Shown here: piece by piece, positions 45,428 through 55,596 of the stretch
How positions within the stretch are numbered: position 1 is the stretch's first letter
Layout: the number at the start of each line of letters is the position of its first letter
Source: Phycisphaerae bacterium
Lineage (GTDB): Bacteria > Planctomycetota > Phycisphaerae > UBA1845 > PWPN01
Length of the DNA: 64,000 nt
Reading direction: 5' to 3'
Assembly: GCA_018003015.1 (NCBI GenBank)
Contig: JAGNEZ010000007.1
Coordinates: 102,695-166,694, forward strand
Made by a program: the position numbers and the translations under genes
Notes under the pieces: model-generated
Database searches by the model: none
The model's input: the letters and a program-made list of their open reading frames with translations, nothing else
Told to the model about the DNA's origin: nothing

Positions 45428-47128
45428 ATGCCGACCTTCCTGAAACGAAAGTACATGCGTGGCCGGCCTTCGCTGCTGGAGCGGGCCCTTGGGGCAGGCA
45501 CGTTGGCGACACTGGCGATCATCGTGATTTCGTTTCTGCTGACGGGTGGCTGGTTTGGCGGCGGGGTTGCCCAACAGGCCTTGGTTGCGGGTGCAAAGGC
45601 CGTTCTCGGTGTGCCGACCGAACCTCTTTTCACCGTCAAGCCGGGCAATCAGAAGACCGCGTCCCCTCCCCTTGGGGTGCGGGTGGGCGAGACTCTTCTC
45701 CCCGAGCGTGTAGGCGAGTTCAAACGAGTGCCCACGATCCTCGGCGACAGCACGCGAGGCTGCGAGGCCATTTCACTGGCCACCTCCGACTGGCGCAAGG
45801 GGAACGATCCAGAGGTCTCCGGCAAACCGGGCGTCGATGGGGGTACGGCCAAGACTCCATCCCAGGAGGAAATGGCCTTAACCGAATCCGCAGCGGCGAG
45901 CGGCGGGCTCTGGCTGTATCGCGGAAGTTACGCGGGCGGACGAGGGCAGGATGACGACGTGGCGGCGTTCATCGTCGACATGGGAGTTCCCGACAGGGCT
46001 CGGGAGTGGTGCCGAAGCAGGAAGCCCGCGGACGGTTCAGTCCTGTCACTGGGTCGGGAGGGCTGGAAGAGCGCTGACGGCCGGAGAATCGGCTTCTGGG
46101 CCGGCAGGTACTGCACCGAACTCGCGTCGGCAGCATCCGCGATCCAGGCCAGGGAACTGAGCGACATCGCGGCCGCTCTAGCCGGCCGGCAGCTTGTCTA
46201 CGGCGGCGAGCACTTCGCCCCGGAGACCGCAGCCGGGGCTGGCAGCCAGAGCCAGCCGGCCGTGGCCGCGTCCCAGTCTGCCGGGCAGAGGCCGCCCGGC
46301 CGGGCCAGGTTCGCCGACCCGGGCGATCCGACGATCACCTTTCCGACGCGGTTCGAACGCTACACCGACAATCTGTACGAGAAGATTAACGGGCGCGAGG
46401 GACAGTACCGCTCGTTCAACTTTGTGGAGCTTCGCTTCGCTCAGTACGTGGACACCCGCGGCCAGCAGGCGTTCGACACTTACCTGTATGACATGGCGGA
46501 GCCGGTGAACGCCATGGGCATCTACATGGTTGAACGGAGCCCGGATGCCAAGCCGATTCCGCTCGGCCGTGAAGGATACGTCTCCGGCAGCTCGGCTTAC
46601 TTCTGGAAGGGCCAGTACTACATCAATGTGCTCGGTCCTGCGGAAGGCAACGCCCATGCCTCCGACATTGCCCTGCGGATTGCCCGGGCCATCGCCGAGA
46701 CCATCGCCGACGACGGCCAGCCGATGTGGGCGAACAAACTGCTGCCCACGCAGGATCGGCTGTCCGACTCGCTCACCTACGAGGCCACCAGTGCCCTGGG
46801 ATACGACTTCCTCGGACGGCTGTTCAAAGCCAACTACAGGACTGGGGAGACGACGTACCAGGCCTTCCTGATCAAGGCGGACAGCCCGCAGGCCGCGGCC
46901 GATCTGTTCAAGAAGCTTGCGGAGGCAACGGCCAAATATGACCAGGTCGTCGCCCGCCAGCCGTCGGCCGGTGGCGAGACCTTCGTGGGTCAGTCGCTCG
47001 ACGTGTTCAGCGTGTGTTTCCACAAGGGTGTGTACCTGGGCGGGATCCTGGAGTGCGAGGACCAGGCTCTGGCCGCGAAGAAAGCGGCGGAGCTGCGGGA
47101 CGGGCTTTCCGCGGAAGGCGAGAGATGA
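45428..47128 (+). CDS. DUF6599-like membrane-anchored protein
   Basis: A 566-residue protein with one N-terminal transmembrane helix (LGAGTLATLAIIVISFLLTG) and a large extracytoplasmic part that appears internally duplicated: the WLYRGSYAGGRGQDDDVAAF / LGREGWKSADGRRIGFWAGR half resembles the later QAFDTYLYDMAEPVNAMGIY / LGREGYVSGSSAYFWKGQYY half. That pattern and the neighbours suggest the DUF6599 family, named from memory and not searched. The function is not known. An ATG at 45455 is an alternative start. It lies 157 nt before the DUF362 gene, with a GGTCAGC-type repeat between. Confidence 0.65.
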   Translation: MPTFLKRKYMRGRPSLLERALGAGTLATLAIIVISFLLTGGWFGGGVAQQALVAGAKAVLGVPTEPLFTVKPGNQKTASPPLGVRVGETLLPERVGEFKRVPTILGDSTRGCEAISLATSDWRKGNDPEVSGKPGVDGGTAKTPSQEEMALTESAAASGGLWLYRGSYAGGRGQDDDVAAFIVDMGVPDRAREWCRSRKPADGSVLSLGREGWKSADGRRIGFWAGRYCTELASAASAIQARELSDIAAALAGRQLVYGGEHFAPETAAGAGSQSQPAVAASQSAGQRPPGRARFADPGDPTITFPTRFERYTDNLYEKINGREGQYRSFNFVELRFAQYVDTRGQQAFDTYLYDMAEPVNAMGIYMVERSPDAKPIPLGREGYVSGSSAYFWKGQYYINVLGPAEGNAHASDIALRIARAIAETIADDGQPMWANKLLPTQDRLSDSLTYEATSALGYDFLGRLFKANYRTGETTYQAFLIKADSPQAAADLFKKLAEATAKYDQVVARQPSAGGETFVGQSLDVFSVCFHKGVYLGGILECEDQALAAKKAAELRDGLSAEGER

Positions 47129-47136
47129 GGAGGAAC

Positions 47137-47160
47137 GGTCGGCGATCAGCGGTCGGTCAG
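47137..47160 (+). repeat. GGTCAGC-type dispersed short repeat
   Basis: GGTCGGCGATCAGCGGTCGG followed by TCAG in the spacer between the DUF6599 and DUF362 genes. Similar units occur at 19029-19049, 21063-21099 and 48447-48464. Confidence 0.45.
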
Positions 47161-47285
47161 AGGGCGAGACTGCGGTGCGTTTTTGGCAGAGGGAGAGACG
47201 GAACGAAGGCGTGATAAGTCGTTGTGATGCATGCTGAGGAGGGAACTCCCGCTGAGCAGCGACAGTTTGTCAGTCGAGTCATTCG

Positions 47286-48407
47286 ATGGGTCGTGAACAC
47301 GGACAATCGGGAGGCGGGGCTGGGGTGGCGACCTGGACGCGCCGGGATCTGCTGATTCGCGGGGGGCAGGCGGTCCTGCTGGCCGGGGCGGCTGGGGCAG
47401 CGGCTTACCATCTGCACGATCCGCGAGGAGACGCGGAGCTGCAGCCACCCCAGGCCATCACGCTCAAGGACTACTTCGCCCCGGTGGGTTTTTCCCCGGC
47501 GGCTCCGCGGATCTCCGCGGCGTATGGCAAGGCGGAGTTGCTGGGCAGCATCGATCATGTGCGCACGATGGTGCAGGCGGCGGTGGGCGGGCTCGATGCC
47601 AAGGGGCTGGCCCGGTTTATCAGTCGGGGCGACGTGGTGCTCATCAAGCCCAATGTCGGTTTTGACCGCGGGCCGCTGATGGGGGCCACGACCAATCCGC
47701 TGGTCGTACAGGCGGTCATTCAGCTCTGCCGTGAGGCCGGGGCAGGTCGTGTTCTGGTGGCCGACAACCCGATTGAGAACCCCCCCGCCTGCTTTGTCAA
47801 GAGTGGGATCCAGGCCGCGGCCCAGGCCGCTGGGGCCACGGTTCTCATTCACGCCGGGGCCTACGATGCCCCGGTGCAGGTCCGAGCCGGCACGCCGGAT
47901 CCGGAGAAGCACGAGTCGTTGGGGACCTGGCCGATTTTCTGGAGACCCTTGCAGCAGGCCGACAAGGTGATCGGCATCTCTCCGATCAAGGATCACAATC
48001 TATGCCATGCATCGATGTCGATGAAGAACTGGTACGGCCTGCTCGGCGGGCGGCGTAACCAGTTCCACCAGGCAATTCACAACATCGTCAGTGATCTGGG
48101 CTTCATGATGAAGCCGACGCTGGTAGTGGTCGACGGCACGCGGGTGATGATGCGGAATGGCCCGACCGGCGGTCGGCTGGACGACGTCAAGGTCGGGGGC
48201 GTGGCCGGGAATCCGGCGGTCGTGGCCAGTGTCGACCAGCTGGGCTGCGACTCGTGGTGCGTGGAGAACCTCCTGGGCCGCCAGGCCGGGGCCATCAAGT
48301 ACCTGGAACTGGCCTGGCAGAAGTTCGGCCAGGACCCGACCCGGCTGGCCGCGCCACACTGGCACGTGTACCGAGACCAGGGGAAGATCGCCAGCGTGAC
48401 CGTGTGA
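47286..48407 (+). CDS. Tat-exported DUF362 protein
   Basis: A 373-residue protein with a twin-arginine leader (TWTRRDLLIRGGQAVLLAGA) and a DUF362 domain from about residue 80 to the end: VLIKPNVGFDRGPLMGATTN, VVQAVIQLCREAGAGRVLVA, SPIKDHNLCHASMSMKNWYG and LVVVDGTRVMMRNGPTGG. DUF362 proteins are linked to iron-sulfur or flavin redox chemistry, but no reaction is established. The next gene is a membrane polyferredoxin, which supports an electron-transfer role. GTG 47325 is an alternative start closer to the Tat motif. Confidence 0.82.
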   Translation: MGREHGQSGGGAGVATWTRRDLLIRGGQAVLLAGAAGAAAYHLHDPRGDAELQPPQAITLKDYFAPVGFSPAAPRISAAYGKAELLGSIDHVRTMVQAAVGGLDAKGLARFISRGDVVLIKPNVGFDRGPLMGATTNPLVVQAVIQLCREAGAGRVLVADNPIENPPACFVKSGIQAAAQAAGATVLIHAGAYDAPVQVRAGTPDPEKHESLGTWPIFWRPLQQADKVIGISPIKDHNLCHASMSMKNWYGLLGGRRNQFHQAIHNIVSDLGFMMKPTLVVVDGTRVMMRNGPTGGRLDDVKVGGVAGNPAVVASVDQLGCDSWCVENLLGRQAGAIKYLELAWQKFGQDPTRLAAPHWHVYRDQGKIASVTV

Positions 48408-48446
48408 AAAAGCCCGGAGTGATGAGGAATCATGCTGAGAGAAGAG

Positions 48447-48464
48447 TGGTCAGCGGTCAGCAGT
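48447..48464 (+). repeat. GGTCAGC-type dispersed short repeat
   Basis: TGGTCAGCGGTCAGCAGT in the 168-bp spacer between the DUF362 and polyferredoxin genes; same family as 47137-47160. Confidence 0.45.
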
Positions 48465-48575
48465 TAGCGATTGGTGGAGGCGCCCGCCTGCCCCCACCAT
48501 GACGGGGAAAGGGGAGCGCCCTGACCATTCTGAAACTCTGTCTGTTTCGACGATTTGGTTTTTCGACGTTTTCCC

Positions 48576-50420
48576 ATGCGTATTACCACCGTTCGCATCA
48601 TCGTGCAGGCGATCGTGATGGCCCTGTTTCTGACGTTCGTGTTGACCACGACGTTCACCCGCCTGGATCACTTACCCGCGTTGAAGTTCTGGCTGAGCAA
48701 GTTCCTGGAGGTTGATCCGCTGGTGGCGATCGCGACCGGTCTGGCGACCCACACGCTGTACAAGGGACTTGGCTGGTCGCTCATTCTCCTGGTGCCCACG
48801 CTGTTTCTGGGTCGTTTCTTCTGCAACTGGATCTGTCCCTACGGCACCATCCACCACTGTGTCGGCTGGCTGTTCAACGGCCGAAACGCCAAGCAGAAGA
48901 TCGAATCCAACCGCTACCGAAGACTGTTCCAGGTCAAGTATCTTATTCTGACCGCGATGCTGGTGGCAGCCGCACTCGGCACGCTGCAGATCGGCCTGCT
49001 TGATCCGATCTGCCTGCTGCACCGGTCCTTCACCGCGTCGCTGCTGCCGGCCATGAACCTGCCGGAACCGCTGGCCAAGCACTTCGGCGACGCCAAGTTC
49101 CACCAGTTCAGCTGGGCCGTCGGCTTTCTTCTCCTGCTGCTGGTGGGCATGAACCTGGCGATCCCGCGCTTTTTCTGCCGGGTGCTCTGTCCCCTCGGGG
49201 CGACGCTGGGCATCCTGAGCCGTTTTTCGCTCTGGCGGATCGAGCGCGATCCGGCCCGGTGTACAGACTGCGACATGTGCCTGCAAAACTGCGAGGGAGC
49301 CTGTGATCCGCAGACTCATCTGCGCAAGAGCGAGTGCTTCGTGTGTTTCAACTGCATCGAGGACTGCCCGCACGATGCCCTGCGTTTCGCCTTCCTGCCG
49401 ACCAGGAAGCACGAGGTTGCCGGACCCGCCGTCCCCGGTCGCCGGGCGGCGCTGGCCGCTCTTGTGGGCCTGTTGTTCTACCCCTTCAACCGCCTTTCGG
49501 GCAAGACCACCAAGGACTTCTCCGCCAAGGTGATTCGACCGCCGGGCTCGGTGGAGGAGATCGAGTTTCTCAAGCGCTGCATCAAGTGCGACCAGTGCAT
49601 CCGGGTCTGCCCGACGAACGTGCTCCAGCCGGGCTTTTTCGAGGCTGGGCTGGAGGGTCTGTGGGCGCCGGTGATGAACTTCCGCATGGGCTTCTGCCAG
49701 CTGAACTGCACCGCCTGCGGCCAGGTCTGCCCAACCGGAGCGATCCAGCAATTGAGCCTGGAGCAGAAGCTGGGTCTCAAGCCTCACGAACAGCAGGGAC
49801 CGGTCAAACTGGGGACCGCCCATTACGACCTTGGCCGATGCCTGCCGTGGTCGAAGAACATCCCGTGCGTGGTCTGCGAGGAGGTTTGTCCGACCTCTCC
49901 CAAGGCCATTCACTCGGAGTACGGCCGGCTGTTGATCCGGGACGGCAGGAAGCAGGTTCGCTCCGCCACCCCGACCACGGTGACGCTGGCCCAGGAGCCA
50001 CCGCCGGGGCAGCCGGTCGGCGAGCCTTGTGTCTTCCGGCCGGGCGAGTATCGCGGCGACCAGACCACGACCTACCACGTGCAGATCCTTCGCCCCGACG
50101 GGACGACCGAGGCCCATCGGATCATCAACAATGACGCGGACACGCTGCAGATCGGCGAGGCCGATCCGGCCACGGGCGAGAGCATCAATGGAGCCCGATT
50201 CAGCAGGGTCCCCGTTCCGGGCCAGCTGGTCGGCATCCATCTCGAGTTCAAGCTGCCCAAGATCGATACCCGTTTGTGCATTGGTTGCGGGCTGTGCGAG
50301 TACCACTGTCCGGTGGCCGGTGACCACCGCGCAGTCTATGTGACCGCTGAAGGCGAGACGCGATCCCAGAGCTACATGCAGGAGAACCGCAACCGGTCGC
50401 TGCTGTTGAACAAGACATGA
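48576..50420 (+). CDS. NapH/NosR-like membrane polyferredoxin
   Basis: A 614-residue membrane protein. About five transmembrane helices in residues 1-190 carry NapH-like [12 protein letters not shown] and [12 protein letters not shown] motifs at the membrane surface. Cysteine clusters follow: [57 protein letters not shown] and, near the C-terminus, [12 protein letters not shown]. It should pass electrons through several 4Fe-4S centres between quinone and an exported partner. With the DUF6599 and DUF362 genes it forms a likely operon whose electron acceptor is unknown. ATG 48576 was chosen over an upstream TTG. Confidence 0.85.
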   Translation: MRITTVRIIVQAIVMALFLTFVLTTTFTRLDHLPALKFWLSKFLEVDPLVAIATGLATHTLYKGLGWSLILLVPTLFLGRFFCNWICPYGTIHHCVGWLFNGRNAKQKIESNRYRRLFQVKYLILTAMLVAAALGTLQIGLLDPICLLHRSFTASLLPAMNLPEPLAKHFGDAKFHQFSWAVGFLLLLLVGMNLAIPRFFCRVLCPLGATLGILSRFSLWRIERDPARCTDCDMCLQNCEGACDPQTHLRKSECFVCFNCIEDCPHDALRFAFLPTRKHEVAGPAVPGRRAALAALVGLLFYPFNRLSGKTTKDFSAKVIRPPGSVEEIEFLKRCIKCDQCIRVCPTNVLQPGFFEAGLEGLWAPVMNFRMGFCQLNCTACGQVCPTGAIQQLSLEQKLGLKPHEQQGPVKLGTAHYDLGRCLPWSKNIPCVVCEEVCPTSPKAIHSEYGRLLIRDGRKQVRSATPTTVTLAQEPPPGQPVGEPCVFRPGEYRGDQTTTYHVQILRPDGTTEAHRIINNDADTLQIGEADPATGESINGARFSRVPVPGQLVGIHLEFKLPKIDTRLCIGCGLCEYHCPVAGDHRAVYVTAEGETRSQSYMQENRNRSLLLNKT

Positions 50421-50679
50421 TCCGGTTGTTGGCCCGCCCTGGCCGCTTGACGGGGCGGCAAGGCTCACATGATCAGATTCGGGTTGTTACCCTGGGGGGG
50501 TGCGTGTCGAGTCTATGGTCAGCCGAGCCATCCGGTAATCGGCGGACCAAGCCCGGCTGGGAACGTGTACCGCGAACCTTATCGGCCCGGCGGTGGTACC
50601 AGAATATGTGGTCGGACGCCGCTTGACATACAATCGTATCGTACGGTAGGTACGGAAGTCGGCAGTTGAAAGGACTCGA

Positions 50680-52455
50680 ATGCGTACGATCGCCCACGTG
50701 ACACATGAAGCCGTGCACAAGGTCGGGGGCATCGGAGCCGTCCTTGAAGGACTCTTGACCAGCGCCCCCTACCAAGCCGCCGAACAGCGCACCATCCTGA
50801 TCGGTCCGCTCTTCGTGACCGAGGACGGCGCAAAAGGCCGCTTGGGCCCGGACGGGGAGGTCCTGTACAGCAGCATCGATCACCTGCCGGCGCACCCGGT
50901 CGGCGAGGCCCTGGATCGCGTGCGACGCGAGTTCCATGTGCAGATGGTCTATGGCCATCGACGGTTCTCCAACCCCCACACCGGCGCCAAGGTATCACCC
51001 GAGATTCTGCTCATCGATGTGGCCCGCATGGATCTGACCAAGGTCAATCAGTTCAAGGCTGGCCTCTGGCACGCGTTCGGAATCGACTCGACCCGTTACG
51101 AGTCCTCATGGGAATACGACCTGTACGTGAAGCTCGGTCCGCCGGCGATCGCCGCCCTGCACGCCCTCGGCGCGGTCGGCGGCAACAACGAGTGCGTCAT
51201 TCTCGCTCACGAGTTCATGGGCATGCCCACCGCGCTGGCGGCAATCATGGACCCGAGCCGGGCGTTCCGCACCGTTTTCCATGCTCACGAAGTCTCGGCC
51301 ATGCGCCGGATCGTCGAGAGCCATCCCGGCCACGACGTCTCCTTCTACAATGTGCTCTCAACGGCCATCGAGCGGGAACGCTATGTCAGCGACGTTTTCG
51401 GAAGCCAGGACGGGTACTACCGTCACGCCCTGGTCAGTGCCAGCCGGCACTGCGACAAGATCTTTGCGGTCGGCGACGAAGTGGTGAAGGAATTGCGGTT
51501 CATCGGTGCGCCCTTCGCCAGGGCCGCGATCGACACCGCCTACAACGGCATTCCCTCGCAGCAGATCGGCCTGGCCGAGAAGCGAGTTAGTCATGAGCGG
51601 ATGAAGGCGTATGCCCAGACGCTGCTCGGCGATCGGCCGGACTACATCTTCAGCCACGTGACCCGCACGGCGCCGAGCAAGGGGCTGTGGCGTGATCTTC
51701 GCGTTCTTGAACGCCTGGAGCCCCTGTTCCGCGCGAGAGGGAAGACGGCCGTCATGTTCGTGCTCTCCACCGAGGTGCCGGCGCGGCGGCCGCAGGATGT
51801 TCTCTCGATGGAGCGATGGTGGCGCTGGCCGGTTGCGCATCGCGAGGTTGATCCCGACTTGTCGCACGGCGAAGCCCTCTTCTACCAGGGCGTCCAGGAG
51901 TTTAACGCCCGGGCTCGCGCCATCAAGGTGGTTTTCGTCAACCAGTTTGGCTGGTCGCAGGCCGTGTGTGGCTCGCGCATGCCGGCCAACATGGACATGC
52001 TCGATATTCGCCGGGGCACGGACCTGGAGTTCGGCCAGTCGATTTACGAGCCGTTCGGCATCGCCCAGCTCGAACCGCTGACCTACGGCGGCATCTGTGT
52101 GCCCTCGAACGTCTGCGGTTGCGTGGGCTTCGTCGAGGAAGCCACGGCCGGTGGGGATCATCCCAACGTCATCATCGCCGACTACTGCCACTTCGACGGC
52201 CAGCCCCGGGATGAAGCCGGGTGGTTGTCCATCACCCGCGAGGAACGTGATGCCCACGAAGGGTGCGTGGCCGAGCGGATTGCGGCGGAGATTATGCAGC
52301 GGCTGCCCGAGAATGAGCAGCAGGTCGAGCAGCTCATGACCAGCGGCTACGAGCTGGCCCGGCAGATGAGCTGGGACGTCGTGGCCGAGCAATACGTGCT
52401 CCCGGGCATTGAGTCGATATGCCGGCGCAAGGGTCTGAAGGTACATGCGGCCTAA
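50680..52455 (+). CDS. Glycogen/starch synthase-like glycosyltransferase
   Basis: A 591-residue GT-B glycosyltransferase. The N-terminus HVTHEAVHKVGGIGAVLEGL holds the KxGG donor-binding motif of glycogen and starch synthases. TVFHAHEVSAMRRIVESHPG and the C-terminal SIYEPFGIAQLEPLTYGGIC contain the acceptor-side His and the E-x7-E pair. The general plan resembles the GT3/GT5 synthases, so elongation of an alpha-glucan is the likely role; another sugar donor is possible. The ATG has AGGA 5 nt upstream. A TTGACA at 50625-50630 may belong to its promoter, but no good -10 box follows. It stands alone. Confidence 0.75.
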   Translation: MRTIAHVTHEAVHKVGGIGAVLEGLLTSAPYQAAEQRTILIGPLFVTEDGAKGRLGPDGEVLYSSIDHLPAHPVGEALDRVRREFHVQMVYGHRRFSNPHTGAKVSPEILLIDVARMDLTKVNQFKAGLWHAFGIDSTRYESSWEYDLYVKLGPPAIAALHALGAVGGNNECVILAHEFMGMPTALAAIMDPSRAFRTVFHAHEVSAMRRIVESHPGHDVSFYNVLSTAIERERYVSDVFGSQDGYYRHALVSASRHCDKIFAVGDEVVKELRFIGAPFARAAIDTAYNGIPSQQIGLAEKRVSHERMKAYAQTLLGDRPDYIFSHVTRTAPSKGLWRDLRVLERLEPLFRARGKTAVMFVLSTEVPARRPQDVLSMERWWRWPVAHREVDPDLSHGEALFYQGVQEFNARARAIKVVFVNQFGWSQAVCGSRMPANMDMLDIRRGTDLEFGQSIYEPFGIAQLEPLTYGGICVPSNVCGCVGFVEEATAGGDHPNVIIADYCHFDGQPRDEAGWLSITREERDAHEGCVAERIAAEIMQRLPENEQQVEQLMTSGYELARQMSWDVVAEQYVLPGIESICRRKGLKVHAA

Positions 52456-52616
52456 CAGGCTGCCAGGGGCCGATGGACGCCACGATTCTCACGTCACCTC
52501 CGGGCGCCCACCGCCCTCTCCGCTTCCCGTTCTCGCCCTGAAAGAGAATCGCCTTGACCGGCGTCGTGCACGCCTCGGCGTTGCAGCATGCCGCGGCGGG
52601 GCTTACGATACTCGGC

Positions 52617-53543
52617 ATGAGAATCGCGGTCATCGGTTCGGGAGCCGTCGGGTGTTTCTATGGTGCCCGGCTGGCGCGATGCGGGCATGATGTCCGCTTT
52701 CTCATGCGCCGCGATCTGGCCGCCGTGCGTCAGCGCGGTCTCAGCATCAGGAGCCCGCAAGGAGGCTTTCACCTCCAGGCAGCCGCGTTTGGCGATTCCG
52801 CCGAGATCGGACCGGTCGATCTGGTGCTCTGCGCCCTGAAGGCCACAGCCCTGGACGTGGCCGAGGGCCTGATCCTCCCGTGCGTCGGGCCGGCAACACG
52901 GATCCTGGTGATGATCAACGGCTTCAACATCGAGGAGCGGTTCGCCGGCTGGTTCGGACGAGAACGCATCTTCGGCGGGCTGGCTTTCGTGTGCATCAAC
53001 CGCGGCGAACCGGGCATCGTGAACCACATCGACTACGGCCGGGTCATGTTCGGCCACCTGCTCGACGACCTCCCGCTGGCCCGCGAAGTCGCCGGTCTGT
53101 TCGCCGAAGCAGGCATTGAGACGATCGTCGCCCCGTCGCTGCGGCAGGCCCGGTGGGAGAAACTGATGTGGAACATTCCCTTCAGTACGGTGGCGGTCAG
53201 CGCCGGGGGCGTCACCACGCGCGAGATCATGAACGATGAGAACCTGCGCCGGCTGACCATCCGACTGATCGTGGAGACCGGCACTGCGGGAAACGCCGAC
53301 GGCTGCCGGATCGATGTCGATGGCCTAACGCGGAAGATGATTGACGACACCGGCTCGATGGGGCCCTACCGCCCGTCGATGCTGATCGACTACCAGACGA
53401 AGCAGCCGCTGGAGGTCGAGGCCATCCTGGGCGAGCCCGTCCGCCGGGCCAGGGAGCTGAATGTCCCGGTCCCGACGATCGAAACGCAGTACGCCCTGGT
53501 GTCGTTCCTCGATCGGCTGAACCGAGGTGAAATCCGGACATGA
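52617..53543 (+). CDS. Ketopantoate reductase-family protein
   Basis: A 308-residue NADPH-dependent reductase related to PanE. MRIAVIGSGAVGCFYGARLA is the Rossmann nucleotide-binding N-terminus; the ApbA C-terminal domain has RWEKLMWNIPFSTVAVSAGG, with the catalytic Lys, and SMGPYRPSMLIDYQTKQPLE. It may make pantoate for coenzyme A, although many paralogues have other substrates. The start at 52617 begins the conserved fold. Its stop overlaps the start of truD (ATGA, 53540-53543). Confidence 0.85.
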   Translation: MRIAVIGSGAVGCFYGARLARCGHDVRFLMRRDLAAVRQRGLSIRSPQGGFHLQAAAFGDSAEIGPVDLVLCALKATALDVAEGLILPCVGPATRILVMINGFNIEERFAGWFGRERIFGGLAFVCINRGEPGIVNHIDYGRVMFGHLLDDLPLAREVAGLFAEAGIETIVAPSLRQARWEKLMWNIPFSTVAVSAGGVTTREIMNDENLRRLTIRLIVETGTAGNADGCRIDVDGLTRKMIDDTGSMGPYRPSMLIDYQTKQPLEVEAILGEPVRRARELNVPVPTIETQYALVSFLDRLNRGEIRT

Positions 53544-54871
53544 CCGGCGATCGCCAGGCGACGGAGTTCCTGGCAGCCACATGGACCCCCTGGTCGATGA
53601 CAGCCCGAGACATGCTCGATCTCAACCAACTACCGTATCTGACTTCCGACGTTCCCGGCATCGGCGGCACGCTGAGAACACGCCGCGAGGACTTCGTCGT
53701 CGACGAGGTGCCTCTTTACGAGCCTTGCGGCCAGGGAACGCACGTCTACTTCCGTATCCGCAAGATCGGCATCCCGACGCTGAAGGCGGTGCACGAAATT
53801 GCCCGTGCTCTCGGCGTACCTTCACGGGAGATCGGCTTTGCGGGGATGAAGGACGCCGACGCGGTCACAACCCAGACGCTGAGCATCGAGCACGTGGATC
53901 CGGGGCGCATTGAATCGCTGGCCGTGCCGCGCATCCAGATCCTGGGCGTGGCCCGTCACGGCAACAAGCTCAAGCGCGGGCACTTGGCCGGCAACCGGTT
54001 CACGATCAAGCTCCGCGGCGTGGACGGCGGGCGGATCGGTGACCTTCAGAAGTTGCTGGAGGTTCTCGGCCGGCGCGGCGTGCCCAACTACTTCGGCCCC
54101 CAGCGCTTCGGCGTTCGCGGCGACACGTGGCAGATCGGCCTGGCCATGCTCCGCGGTGATTACCCCGAGGTGGTGGCCTGCATGCTCGGCCGTCCGGGAC
54201 CCCACGACCACGGGGAGGCTCAACGAGCTCGCGAGCTGTTCGACAAGGGCGACTACGCGGCGGCCGCCGATACCTGGCCGTACCTCTTCGCCAACGAACG
54301 CCGGGTGTGCCGGGCGATGGTCAAGGAGAACGGCAGGGCCCATCGGGCCTTCCGGGCGCTGGACCGCTCGATCCAGGAGTTGTTCCTGTGCGCGTACCAG
54401 TCCTACCTGTTCAACCAGATCGTGGCCAGGCGGCTCGGATCGCTCGACTGCCTGATGCTCGGCGATCTCGCCTGGCGTCATCCTCAAGGGGCGGTGTTCC
54501 GGATTGATGATGTCGGACGCGAGCAATCGCGCTGCGATGTGTTCGAGATCTCGCCCACCGGCCCGCTGTTCGGCCGGCGCATGAGCTCGCCCACAGGCAC
54601 GCCCGGCGAGCAGGAAGCAGCACTCCTGGCGGAAACCGGACTTGCCCCCGAGGCCTGGCAGGAAGGCGAAGGCCGGAAGGTCACCGGTGGCCGTCGCCCC
54701 TTGCGTTTCCGACCGCACGAGGCGGCGGTCGAAGCCGGCCGGGACGAGGCCGGCGATTATCTGGAGCTTCGATTCAGACTCGAGTCCGGCTGTTACGCCA
54801 CGGCCGTGTTGCGCGAGATCTGCAAGCATGATCCTGGAACATCAAGCGGCATGGAGGAGGAGAACGACTGA
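53540..54871 (+). CDS. truD: tRNA pseudouridine synthase D
   Basis: Makes pseudouridine 13 in tRNA(Glu). RTRREDFVVDEVPLYEPCGQ near residue 46, the catalytic-Asp motif GFAGMKDADAVTTQ (Asp105), NRFTIKLRG and the NYFGPQRFG motif are all typical of TruD. Length 443 is slightly long because of about 24 extra N-terminal residues if the ATGA overlap with the preceding gene is the true start; ATG 53612 is the alternative. It ends with a TGATG overlap with the next gene, so three genes are translationally linked. Confidence 0.92.
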   Translation: MTGDRQATEFLAATWTPWSMTARDMLDLNQLPYLTSDVPGIGGTLRTRREDFVVDEVPLYEPCGQGTHVYFRIRKIGIPTLKAVHEIARALGVPSREIGFAGMKDADAVTTQTLSIEHVDPGRIESLAVPRIQILGVARHGNKLKRGHLAGNRFTIKLRGVDGGRIGDLQKLLEVLGRRGVPNYFGPQRFGVRGDTWQIGLAMLRGDYPEVVACMLGRPGPHDHGEAQRARELFDKGDYAAAADTWPYLFANERRVCRAMVKENGRAHRAFRALDRSIQELFLCAYQSYLFNQIVARRLGSLDCLMLGDLAWRHPQGAVFRIDDVGREQSRCDVFEISPTGPLFGRRMSSPTGTPGEQEAALLAETGLAPEAWQEGEGRKVTGGRRPLRFRPHEAAVEAGRDEAGDYLELRFRLESGCYATAVLREICKHDPGTSSGMEEEND

Positions 54872-55494
54872 TGTCTTCGACCTTCCCTGTCCTGCCGTCC
54901 ACCGGCAAACGGCGGCCCTGCTCGCATGCTCCGCTGCTTTCCCTCTCATCAGCGAAACGCGGGAGGTCGTCGGGTAGACCTTGCGTGCGTCGCCGCCGCG
55001 GCCGGTGGGCATTTGTCGCTGCACTGCGGTCGTCTTTCGCCGCCGTCTTGATGGTCGCATCGGTTGCCGGCTGCCCGTCGCAGAACGAATCCGGCGCCGC
55101 GCGGCCGGCGATCGACGAAGCCAGGCTGCCGATCGAAAACGCCGGCGAGCCGGGGAGATACAGGGGAACGGAATTGGACCGCATGACCGCCCAGCGGGAT
55201 CGACTGGCCGCGGAGAACGCCGACCTCAAGCGACAGCTGGCCTCGCAGCGCGAACTCGAGAGACCGCGGGACGGCGCCCTGGCCGAGGCTGAGGCAAAGG
55301 CCCGCCTGGAAACCGATGCCATTCGCAAGGAACTCGAGCAGGCCCTGGCCAACATCCGCCTGAGCCGCCAGCGGTGGGAGGACGACATTGCCTCCCGCCA
55401 AAGGACCATCGACATGCTCACCAGTGAGGTCGAGCGACTGCGACGCGAACTGCAGTCCGCCCGAGACAGCGAGCCCGCCAGCCGCCCTGAGTAG
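54871..55494 (+). CDS. Coiled-coil lipoprotein
   Basis: A 207-residue protein of unknown function. A very basic N-terminus leads into a hydrophobic stretch ending in VASVAGC, a lipobox, so the mature protein would be lipid-anchored from about residue 68. The remainder is a Glu/Arg/Leu-rich coiled coil (ELDRMTAQRDRLAAENADLK and later heptads) with a polar tail. The start overlaps the truD stop (TGATG) and has GGAGGAGGAG 8 nt upstream, one of the strongest ribosome binding sites in the window. Confidence 0.7.
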   Translation: MSSTFPVLPSTGKRRPCSHAPLLSLSSAKRGRSSGRPCVRRRRGRWAFVAALRSSFAAVLMVASVAGCPSQNESGAARPAIDEARLPIENAGEPGRYRGTELDRMTAQRDRLAAENADLKRQLASQRELERPRDGALAEAEAKARLETDAIRKELEQALANIRLSRQRWEDDIASRQRTIDMLTSEVERLRRELQSARDSEPASRPE

Positions 55495-55596
55495 CCGGCA
55501 CGGCCCACACCCATCGCACCCCCACCTTGATCATCTCAGCCGGACGACACGTTCAACTCCCGCGGCACGAGTTTGTCCCCCGACCAGTCCGCGGGT

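Noticed and set aside
48672..50468. Long minus-strand frame opposite the polyferredoxin gene
   Set aside because: Shadow frame; the plus-strand product has six iron-sulfur motifs and the antisense product none.
50625..50655. TTGACA with nearby TACAAT as a promoter of the glycosyltransferase
   Set aside because: TACAAT follows TTGACA without a spacer, and no acceptable -10 box lies 16-18 nt downstream.
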